Shown here in pieces: positions 12,101 to 21,527 of a stretch of 64,000 nucleotides of DNA; the first letter of the stretch is position 1; every line of letters begins with the position of its first letter. The stretch is from Adiantum capillus-veneris. Taxonomy: Eukaryota > Streptophyta > Polypodiopsida > Polypodiales > Pteridaceae. The translations under genes and the position numbers were made by a program. The notes beneath the pieces are model-generated. The model saw only the letters and a list, made by a program, of their open reading frames with translations. It was not told the DNA's origin and did no database searches. The DNA is taken from contig CM043959.1 of NCBI GenBank assembly GCA_014529385.2, forward strand, positions 55,582,253 to 55,646,252. The letters run 5' to 3'.

Positions 12101-12378
12101 CAAAAAATCAGCTTTGGATTTGGATCCTAGTGGCAATACTTCACAAGGAAAATATCAAAACCATAGCAAGGTAAGGAAATGAAAAACCACCAAGTATGGC
12201 GGCCACAACAATCCAAGCAAGTTATCGACACGGCAAGTCCTGTGGAATTTTTCCAAATTACTATGCAAGCTCCGGCTGCACTACTCCAACAGAAGCTATA
12301 TGGGCCCAGAACTATTTCTCCACCCACCTTGTACCCATAATTTCAAATTCTTCCAAGAGGACTTAAAGTCTTAGACAC

Positions 12379-12393
12379 GGGGGGAGGGGGGGA
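12379..12393 (+). other. Polypurine tract of element I
   Basis: GGGGGGAGGGGGGGA immediately precedes TGCATACG, the expected layout for plus-strand priming next to a 3' LTR. It lies only about 280 bp after the W-V-x-K tail, so element I has no additional ORF here. Confidence 0.65.
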
Positions 12394-13239
12394 TGCATAC
12401 GAAACCTATGGCAAGGAACCTATGTCCAATATTATTGGACACTGTCTTACAATGGTTTAAACCTTTTGTGTTTCATTGCGACTTGATTCTCAATAAATGC
12501 TAAGGAATGCCCATAAGTATGTAAAGGGGGTTCAGGTCATGGTAGGGCCAAAAGTAAACCCATACTCTTGTATATACTTCATGCATAGAAGTTTTTTGTA
12601 TTTTGATTCTAATTATATGGTCAACTTTCGTCAAAAATCAAGAAAAAGCACCAAAAGGAGACCAATGATGGCCTGAAAACTTTGTATATAATTTACCTGA
12701 TTTTGGGGTAATTTTATATAAGTTTTGGATTGATTTTATTAATATTTGGGATTTATCATAAGTTTTTAAGTACCTTTTTGGGATTTTCTTTCTAAGAATC
12801 TAATAAAAAATCCAAAAAAGAAATGGAGAATCTAAAGCCAAATAACTAAATATCATACTAGAAGGGATTCATAGAAAAAGTTCGAAAGCAATTTGAAGAT
12901 ATCAAATTTCGACCTAAATACAACGGTGACCCGAAAGGTGAACCTGGCATATGTGAGATATACAAAGTCCAAACATGGAAATTGAAGATCCTTTAGAAAT
13001 CTAAGGTATGCATAGGGAATGATGGGACCAGAAAGAGAAATGGGTTTTTGGGAGCACTAGGCACTTATACTTAGGGGAAAAAGCTAATCATTTCTCACTT
13101 GTGCCAGTGGAGAGAGAGCTTGAATTTGTTAGAGCACCCACCTTCTGAGGCTTACTATGCGCACTATAGACATCTTTGTGATGAGCAAGATGAGTGGTGA
13201 GTCCCCTTCCCTTGCTAACCACTAACACATGCACCATTG
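12394..13239 (+). repeat. Probable 3' LTR (remnant) of element I
   Basis: Non-coding DNA starting TG directly after the polypurine tract and running to the next repeat at 13,240. No second copy is in the window, so its right edge and LTR identity are inferred from the polypurine tract alone. Confidence 0.4.
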
Positions 13240-13964
13240 TGTCAGGGGTTATGGGGTTTGGAAGTCGAGTTGGGTCAGCACTAAGCTGCTAGCTATGAGA
13301 AAAGAGAGAGGGAAAAGATGCTCGGCACCGCACAATAGATGAATGACCACTTAGAAATGAAAATAAATCACAAGAACAATTAAACTCTAAATTACAGATG
13401 AAAATTGATGCTCAATGTCCAAGGTGGTGTCGTTAACGACACTATTAACTGCAAATTAAGGAGTTTATGCTTCACAAAGCGTTTAAGCCCAATTAGTCTT
13501 GCATGAATTGAATTCGAACGTTCAATGATGATGAAAGAGCACCCCATTAAGGTGAAGCAGTCCACAACTTCATGATGCTCTTAATCTTTTTGCTCTCCAT
13601 TGCCGAAATTGCCTAGAACTCCTCGTTTGTCTTCAATTGCTCTCGAGAATGCTACCAAAAACTCTCTCTTGATCTTAGTCTCTGATTGCAAAAAACTTGA
13701 ACTCTCCCTTGCTTGATTGTAAAACTTCAAAAAAACTAGGATGTGTGTGAGTCCCCCTTTCTATTTTTGACACTTCTTCTATTTTTAGCTTACTTTTTTT
13801 CATGTGAAGCTCATCCTGCTATCCTTGGCTTTGCTCGAGCGCCACGGCTTGTGGGAGGCCCAGGTAGTAGCACCGGTGCTACTGGGTGGGACCCCCCACC
13901 CCCCCTCTTATCCTTAAAAGAAATGGGCCCCTTTAAGGACGTGCAAGAAAGTACCCTACCACGT
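13240..13964 (-). repeat. Left LTR copy of element IV
   Basis: It begins TGTCAGGGGTTATG and matches 38,216-38,857 over long blocks (CACAAGAACAATT, GATGAAAATTGATGCTC, CTACCAAAAACTCTCTCTTG, GAAATGGGCCCCTTTAAGGA). An extra segment of about 85 bp lies near 13,740-13,820. Similarity ends at CTACCACGT. Between the copies lie minus-strand gypsy genes, so this is the 3' LTR of that element, probably truncated. Confidence 0.7.
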
Positions 13965-14222
13965 TATCATCATCTTTGCATTGCCGTCGACAACCCCAGC
14001 CGCCCAGCTCCAGCCGTGCAGGTCTCTCGCAGCGCCACCCTGTGGCCTCCATGGTCAATCTCCACGAGTGCGAAGGCCTTCTTGCTTGATACCATCAAGT
14101 AGTGTACGCCAAAGGCTATAAATCCCACACGGCAACTCCTACCTTTGTATATGGTAATCCCCCCCCCCCCCCCCCCCCCCCCGTAGCAAGATCTCCTCGT
14201 TACAGCTCTCGAAGGCTCCTTG
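13965..14222. other. Short flank with a poly-C run
   Basis: No gene is supported. A run of 24 C occupies 14,159-14,182. This DNA was contiguous with 33,167 onward before element II inserted. Confidence 0.6.
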
Positions 14223-14227
14223 AACCT
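14223..14227. repeat. Target-site duplication of element II, left copy (AACCT)
   Basis: AACCT precedes the left LTR and recurs exactly at 33,162-33,166 after the right LTR. This fixes both outer ends of element II. Confidence 0.93.
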
Positions 14228-15152
14228 TGTTTTAGGGCAAAACTACTCCCCTGTTCATAATCACGAGCACGACACAGACAACATACTTATCATCCGATGA
14301 CACGACTAACCGGTAGGTGCACGTAGGCAATCTCGTTAGCTTGTCAGGCTGAGACCAATCTACACATACGCACTTTTATGATGCATCAATCACTAACCCT
14401 GGTAGAATGCAACCCACTCTATCCCTAAATGCTCACAACACAATTTACACGTCCAATGAACTCGGAATCGCATCAAACTTACTAGGCACCATCCTCTCAC
14501 TAGGATATACTTACCTATAAGTCTAATCTCACCAGATTTGAACCCTAGTTATCTCGAATACAATCGCGATAGACTAACAGGTCATAATCCAAAAGTGGGC
14601 GAAACTTAAGTTTATGAGTATCTATGTGTAGCTAATCTCTTTCTCATTCCATAAAGCACTTGATTATTGAAAACAGACACCGTTTGTGCTACTTACAGGC
14701 AAAACAACCTCGAGGAAGGATCGATCACGATCAACTCGAAACGGTGAATGCGTAGCATGGGCGCGTAGCTCTCGGAGAGACTACTGCGATGGTGTGGTCG
14801 CGTCATGAATCCGGTGAGGGAGAAGCGCGTAGCGAAGAGGATAAGGCACACTCACTCTCTCTCTCTCCCTCCCTCTCAGACTCGTACGACACAGGATTAA
14901 TATTCAAATGTTATTCAAAAATGGTTCTAAGGTGACTTTTATACTTTAGTCACCTTAGCTCAAAAATGTACATGGGGTTCTCTTACTCATTGTTACAAAG
15001 TGGGAACAAATCTGAGTCCTGACTAACTGATTAATCTTTACATAACCCAGACGAATGGATCAAAATGATAAGACGTCTTTGACATAAAATGGGAATTGAT
15101 ATGCTTTACAAGATGGGCTCATTACAACACTTGGACCAATGGGGATCCAACA
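14228..15152 (-). repeat. Element II 3' LTR
   Basis: In sense it runs from TGTTGGATCCCC to CCCTAAAACA. It matches 32,231-33,161 almost end to end. It includes a CT/GA microsatellite near 14,854 and one degenerate ATCGCGAT palindrome at 14,563-14,570. Confidence 0.95.
14927..14958 (-). promoter_or_regulatory. TATA box in the loop of a perfect 10-bp inverted repeat (3' LTR)
   Basis: CTAAGGTGAC (14,927-14,936) and GTCACCTTAG (14,949-14,958) flank 12 bp that read TAAAGTATAAAA in element sense. The TATAAAA at the loop edge is the likely core promoter. The same arrangement is unchanged in the other LTR. Confidence 0.7.
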
Positions 15153-15164
15153 CTCCCCCCCTCC
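15153..15164 (-). other. Polypurine tract of element II
   Basis: In sense GGAGGGGGGGAG ends exactly where the 3' LTR TGTTGG begins, the standard site for plus-strand DNA priming. Confidence 0.9.
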
Positions 15165-15206
15165 TAATTCATGTCTACCACGACATGATTGTCTTTGTCT
15201 TCATTG

Positions 15207-18200
15207 TCATTGTCGTCTTTCTTGGTTGATTTGATGTAGAAACGCATCATATTGCATAGACTCGCTTGCCATTAATGGGCCAAATTTTTTTGACTTGTAC
15301 ATGAAGAAGCCTGTGTAAAATGCTTCTTCAAAGGTTTGGAGATGGTAGCTTGGCAGAAACATTAGCCGTTTGAAGTAGGCATACAATACTGGTTCTGTCG
15401 GTGGCCCACTTAGATCGTATGACAACTCTGAGATGTTTCTTTCAGTATTCATATACTCTGATGTCCAGCTTTCTGAGAAGACTGTGAGACAGGCCAAAAA
15501 TGTTCGAGCTATTTTACATAGCATCTTGTAGGATAGGTCAGGAGAGCCTCCGAATTCTGCGATGGCGCCCTGTAGGGTTTTCACCATGTAAGAACCGGAT
15601 ATTCTCTCTCCCTCTGCTGGCCCTGGCATTACTGGATAATTTAGCCATGTCGGATTTCTGCTCTGTAGTGCTTTATGTTGGCTGTAGGTGTATGTTCGGG
15701 GAGTTGGGCAAAAAGTTCTGTCATTCCTTAGCTCAGGCGGTGCGTTGACTAAGTGGATCAGGTTATTAGGATGATCCAAGAGCCATTGACGCCTCCACTT
15801 TGGCTGACTGTCTACTATTCTGTTTTTCTGTTCCCGATCCTATACTTCTCCTTCAAACACTGGCACTTGTTCTTTTTTTTCGAGCTGCCGTTGATGTGTT
15901 AGAGTTTCGTACTTCAGTAGAGCATAGGGTAACATAGGTGCATTCCATTCCTTCCGTAGCTCTGCTGCTGTTTTGCCCAATCTGGAAATCCCTTATAGCA
16001 ACTCCTTTTTGAGTTGCATTGCCTTGTACCATATCATTTCTGTTTGTTTTTCCATCTGCTCGGCCAGCCTCTGCTCTTTCAATTTCGTGACTGAATCTTC
16101 TTCTGTCTCTTGGTTTTTGGAGCCGGTTTGATTAGTCTGTGTATCTGGTGCCTCCTGTTCATCTGAATCTTCCTCGTACTCATCTTGACCCCCATATACT
16201 TCGGCGACTCCAGCCAAATTCATTGTTGCTTGCTCCAGGTGCACTCGTACCTGTCCTTGGTGTTGCCCTGCAGTTTGTAGACTTGTGATTTGCGTGGCCA
16301 TTGTTCTACTATTGATTTGTAGATCTTGAAATTCCATTTCTTTTTGAGCGGCAGACTCCTCTAACTGTTTTAACCTGATGTGCAAGTTTTCATTTTCTTC
16401 CCTGAGTGATTTGGAAACAATGCTTTCCATTTCACTATCAGGAGCTAGTCCTTGTTGTTGTTCACTTTGTAAGTCTAAAATTTGTCTTTGTAGTTGATCT
16501 TCTGCTCTAAGCGCACTTTCAGCAATCATTAAACGCTGTTTTCTTTCCAACTTCAGCTCCCCTTTCAGTGCATCCACTTCTTCTTCTGGGTGGACTACAG
16601 GTGGTGTTGGTAGCGACGTTTTTTGCTTCTTAGCTCGTTCGATTTCTCTTGCTTGTATATCTGTTACTGCTCTCAAATCTTTGACTTCAATTTGTAAGTC
16701 ATCGATGACGACTTGCAAACTTTTGATGGTCTCCAACGCATTTTTCTTTTCTTTTCCCAACTTTTGGATGTGGTCATCTCTGTCACTGACATCTTCAAGG
16801 AATACGTTTATTGTATCCTCACATATGGCATTGAAGTCTTCCGACTCCTATAAATTGTCTTTGAGGAGATTTACTGTGCCTTTGAGCCCCAAGATCTCAG
16901 CATCTCTGATGCTGATCAGCTTTAGAGTGTCCTCCCTTTGCTCTTGCAGTCTCAGAACTTCCTCATGGGTTTTTTGTAACTTCATCTTGTTGGACCGGTT
17001 CTGATAAGCTAACCATTGACTGTGCAGTCTTGTTCTGTTTAGTATTGTCGCCATTGACTGCAAATCTTCATCTATAGTAGCTTCCAGCTCAATTTCTTGA
17101 GAGGAGGAAGCTTTATCTTTAGTTTGATCCACCTCCTTTTGCTTGCCTTTATCACTTTGTGATATGGTTCCAGTGTTTGGGTGTCCATCTGTTCTTTCTT
17201 CTTCTTCTTCCTCTTCTTCTTCACTTGGAGGTGTGTGAACTCTGTCATCACGATGTGAACTTTCTGAATGCGAAGTAGAGTCAGCAGGTGGGCTAGATTG
17301 CCTCTCACTTGTATCTGGCCTTGGAGATGGCGGTGGTGTTTCCTGATCACGTGAAGTTGGCCTCAACTGATCTCTCAACGTTTGGAGATCCTCCTCTTCT
17401 AGTAGCAATTCTGGTTCGTCCCTAGCGTTTCTTTATTGGATGTACCTCTCGAACCATTCCAACTCAAAAGCTGGGTTGTTTCTATTCTTCGTTCTCAGTG
17501 TGTAAGTGCTACTAGAAGGTTTCCAAGTGGCGCCTACATCGCCTCGTAGAGATCTTTCTAGAGCAAATCCTTCTAGCATCCTTTTCATTTTTGCTATCTT
17601 CTGCAACCTGGTGTTGTTTTCCATTTCCGCTTTCCGCTTCTTTAGTCGGGCATCTTCCTCTTGGGTTCTTCTTTCTTCTTTCATCTTTTCTTGTGTACTT
17701 CTTGTTACTCTTTCCAGCTTGCGTCCTCCAATGGTGTTAATAGAGGCCGGTACTTTTGTTTGTGATCTGTCTTCGATATTCTCCCTTAATACCAGTCAGT
17801 CGTTCTGATGAGGGGCACGTGGCAACTGATTTGCCGCGCTTATGGCATGGTATATTACTCTGGTTAGGACTTCTCCTCCTGCAATGTAATTTGGTCTGTC
17901 CTACCTTAGCTTTGTCATTTCTTCAAACAGATATGACGCATGATCTATATAGAATTCATGGGTCATTCCCATAGCCCATGTCAGTGTGGTTGAGATGCTC
18001 CCGTGTGGTGTAGTGTATCTTGGTGGTCTTTTGCTGTAGCTCAACAAACACTGACTGTAGATCTGTGTCAGTTCTCTTACTTCCGGGTTTGCTATGAGTT
18101 CCAAAGAAGGTAGTTTGGACTTTTGCAAGTAGACTGTGAGGTTTTTTCTTCTTTCTCTCATGTTGGCTCCTTGATCTGACAATTTCAATGCCTCTTTGAT

Positions 18201-18602
18201 GATCTCTTTGGTGATCTGGATCTCCATCACTTTGTTATCCATGCCTGCCACTCTGCAAGTTCCATCTTCTTGGATAGTCTCTATTAGATGTTGTACCCTC
18301 TTGAAATCTATCCCTACTGGTGGTAGTGATACAAAGTTCCACAAGCCAAATTTTTTGAGCCATGACCTTTGCGGTGATCTTTTCAAGTAATTCTCTGCCT
18401 CCTTGGGAATCATCACTGTATCCACTAAGTTTCTTTTGTTATCCACATATGAACCTTGATAGATCTGAAAGGCTGCTGCCTGTTGCACATCTGCAGGTAT
18501 CCAGGTGGCTGCTGGCTTTAAGGAATTGGGTAGAAGTGCATAGGGTACTGCACCTTTCGTTGCCATGTTCTTGCCTTTTCTTTTTCCAGGAGAAGCCTCC
18601 AT
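15207..18602 (-). pseudogene. Element II additional ORF: N-terminal domain, coiled coil, C-terminal domain
   Basis: One reading frame of about 1,130 codons runs from ATG at 18,602 to the stop at 15,207. It is broken only by in-frame stops: TAG 17,901, TGA about 17,806, TAA 17,433, TAG 16,848, TAA 15,993 and a TAG near 15,847. No frameshift is needed. The N-terminal part (about 270 residues) holds WLKKFGLWNFVSLPPVGIDF, then KRPPRYTTPHG (about residue 190) and GEVLTRVIYHAISAANQLP. The middle is acidic, Ser/Pro-rich, then heptad-like coiled coil (17,400-16,000). The C-terminal 190 residues hold LNYPVMPGP and YHLQTFEEAFYTGFF. Matching blocks occur in element III (59,164-61,405 and 44,100-44,890), so the protein was conserved in the family. 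I do not recognise it. Its place after pol is where other plant gypsy elements carry env-like or other extra ORFs, but no signal peptide or membrane segment is visible. Confidence 0.8.
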
Positions 18603-18619
18603 AGATCCTGTATTCACAA

Positions 18620-21527
18620 TTAACAGTTAATGCACAAACATAGTACTACTCTCCTAAATCGATTATTACTTAATCATGCATCTAGATGAGCCTTCTTAGT
18701 CCCAAGCTTAGTTAAGGTAAAATGTTAGCAGATAGACAAGCTCTTCCATTATGCGACTTTGGCGGCTTCAAATTAATGTTGTTGGTGAAGGAGAACAAGT
18801 CCAAATGCCTTGAAATTTGGTGTGGTGTATGCTCACAAGGCATGTAAGGTCACTCTATAAGCCCATGCTCAAAATCTGTTCATTTGGAGATTTTGCTCAG
18901 TCTATCGCGATAGACTAACCTTTTTTTGACCAAGGTCCTATTTTGCAGTTGTGCCTCCACTAATTGGTTTCCCATACCTTGCACATGATCTGATCTCATT
19001 TTCACCTCAAATGAATATCAAGTGACCCCTTTTTAGATCAACTCCCACTTTTCCAGATTCCTGCCAAGGAGATGTTGGTCTATCTCCTTCATTTTGTGTT
19101 GTTTTGGGCTCAAACTTACTGGGTGGTCCTCTTGCATCATGTTGAAGACAACTGATAATTCAAATTTTTGATAAGATGGTCCAGTATCCCTCTGCTTAGT
19201 TTATCGCGATAGACTGGTACTTAGTGCCAATTTGTCATTTTTTGGCTCTGTGACCATCTGTCTACCTTCTCCCAGTTGATGCAAGGTTTCTTGACCCCTC
19301 ACATGAGAATTTTACCTGTCTGCCCTTGAGATGTCCTTTTTTTACTCTGAGTTGTCTGCATGTCTTTCTCAGCTTGCCATATGAGTCCATCTTGTCACCA
19401 AATTTGGTGTACTGCCTTCATGTGCTTCCCCAAGTCTAGCTTGTAAAAATTTTGAAAAGTCTTTCCCCTAATAATTGGTGTAGCAAGTCTATCACGATAG
19501 ACTAAGTTTTTGGCCAGAAAAGATCCTTCTTGCACTTTGACTTGATATTGGTGGTTAATAATCCTTGTTAGCACCCCTCATGAAGCTAAAGTCAAAATCT
19601 CACTTGTCTAAGTGTAAATTCAAGTCTATCGCGATAGACTAGCACTTGGTCATTTTTACCAGTTTTTTCTTGATGTTAGTTGACCACCATGGTTTTAATA
19701 GGCCCTCCTAGACACACACATCAAGTTTTAATCAATTTAGCAGAGTGTACTCCCTGTTTGCAGCACTTAGTTGGTCCTGGAGTCGAAGTAGACCACTTAG
19801 GTGATGGTGGCGGTTCCTTTTGGTCATTGTATGATTCCAACTGTCTTTTATTTCCCTTTGACCTTCCATCCAAGTAGTCAGTTTTTGTTTTGGTGTTTAC
19901 AACACCAAGAACAACCATTTGGACATCCTTCTGGTCTGTTGCCGGCATTTTCCCTAGTGGAAGAGCTTTTTTCCCGAGTGGACACATTCCATCTCGTAGT
20001 TGACCTCTTTTGGATGTACCTTGTTGAATTTGGTGTCATTTTGTCACTCGGTCGGCCCTTTAGAGTATCGTGACGCTTTGTGCGGTTTTCATCAGATAGG
20101 GACTTTAGGCTCCGTTTTGACGAACTTTTTCATAGTCTAACCCTTCAGTCGGTTTGTTGAGGTTATTGGCTGGCTGTCTATGAATTTTGGCCCATTTCCG
20201 ATCACCTTGGTTTAGTTTCCCTTTTGCAGGTCCTGTGAAATTAGGGTTTTTTGAGCGGCTTCCTTCACGTTTTCCGAGGTCATAGGCTCGATCCCTAAGC
20301 TATAGGCATTGTGCCTTTCAATTTTGGTTCCATTTGGTGGCCTCTAGGTCTCCCTAACAACCGGTCTACCGTATGTGTGCACAGGTTGTGATTGTGATGC
20401 CGGCGAGGTTTTGCGACTAACTGAAGTAAGTGTTGACGAGCATACATCTCATATCTGATGTCGATCTGGTGACCGTGCGCGATGGATGAGCTCCTGGAAG
20501 TCTCAACTGCTGTAGGGAGCTCTCTCTCTCTCACTATGGAAAATGACTCAAATGAGGGATTTCTAGCCTAGCCTCTCTATATGTAATCGAGACTCCGACA
20601 CCAAATTTTCCAATCTTTTACCTATGGTTATAACTTTTTGCGAGATGCGGTTTAGGCTCGCAAATTTCCTGATTTGGACTTTGGTTGCTCCAGTTTTACC
20701 AGTTTTGTAGATTTCTCCTGTTGGAGGTCCCTTCATGACGGTGGTCATTTTGCCTTGTCACCTTTTCAGTCCCTATTTTTTCTGTGTCTTCTTTACCTTG
20801 CTCTGATCAGGCGTCTCTTCTTTTGTGTTTCCATCTGGATTACATATTTTTTTCTATAATTTTTTGCTAGAAAATGGCTAAAATAAAGCAAACAAATCCC
20901 AAAATAACCCGAAAATAGCAATTCTAACCTAGAAAAATACCAATGAAAATCAAAACACTTTGTAGCTCACTTTTCTCTCGTCTGTGTACAAACTCGTTCA
21001 TTATCGTCATCCTTGGCCTATTTTTTGCTTTTTTTTTTTTGACATTTTCTAGCCAGATTTGACTCTCTTTATAGTCTATACACATCCCTAGGGGCTCATG
21101 AATGATGATTTGGTCTCCAATTCTGATTAATTACGAGGGAATATTCTTTTTCCAAAAATCACACAATAAAACGCAAAAATGGTTGAAAAATTTCTCACAA
21201 ACATTGCCCTCTAATATATGACATGAGTCCGCATTTGGAATGCCTCCCCCCCTCCTAGTTGGAGTCCTCCCGGACGACAGGGTATCGTCAAGGGTATGTG
21301 CTGTGCATGGGTTTGAACTCATGCTAATGCAGGCCTTGTAATATAGCCCTATATGCATGTGTAGTCAATGCATGTAGAAAGAATTTATGCGGTGCAGGAG
21401 GAAGGTATAAGCGATTCGCTTATTGGCATTTGTCGTTGAGGCTTCCTGTGGTAGCTTGAGTTGGCTGACAGATTTTCTTTGCAAGGAGTAGTTGTAGATC
21501 TGCCGCTCTTTGTTTGATTGTTTTCGA
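18620..21527. other. Element II spacer between pol and the additional ORF
   Basis: About 2.9 kb with no recognisable protein. The part next to the additional ORF carries the palindrome array (18,899-19,640). The part next to pol (21,365-21,527) continues the basic tail of the post-integrase frame in shifted frames. Confidence 0.6.
18899..19640. repeat. Array of ATCGCGAT-centred palindromes upstream of the additional ORF
   Basis: AGTCTATCGCGATAGACT, a perfect 18-bp palindrome, lies at 18,899-18,916 and 19,623-19,640. Near copies lie at 19,198-19,215 (AGTTT arm) and 19,486-19,503 (ATCACGAT core). Spacing is 299, 288 and 137 bp. The DNA between is a degenerate repeat sharing phrases such as CCTTGAAATTTGGTG. 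The last copy is about 300 bp upstream of the ORF's ATG. Confidence 0.9.

Noticed and set aside
13743-14102. 119-codon frame as a small secreted protein gene
   Set aside because: The hydrophobic start falls inside the element IV LTR repeat and the frame is not open in the other LTR copy.
15207-18602. Envelope-like gene, making element II an endogenous-retrovirus-type element
   Set aside because: No signal peptide, membrane span or cleavage motif is visible; the coiled coil alone is not evidence for an envelope.
18899-19640. CRISPR-like array from evenly spaced palindromes
   Set aside because: Spacing near 300 bp, the intervening DNA is itself repeated, no cas genes, and the sequence is a plant retroelement.
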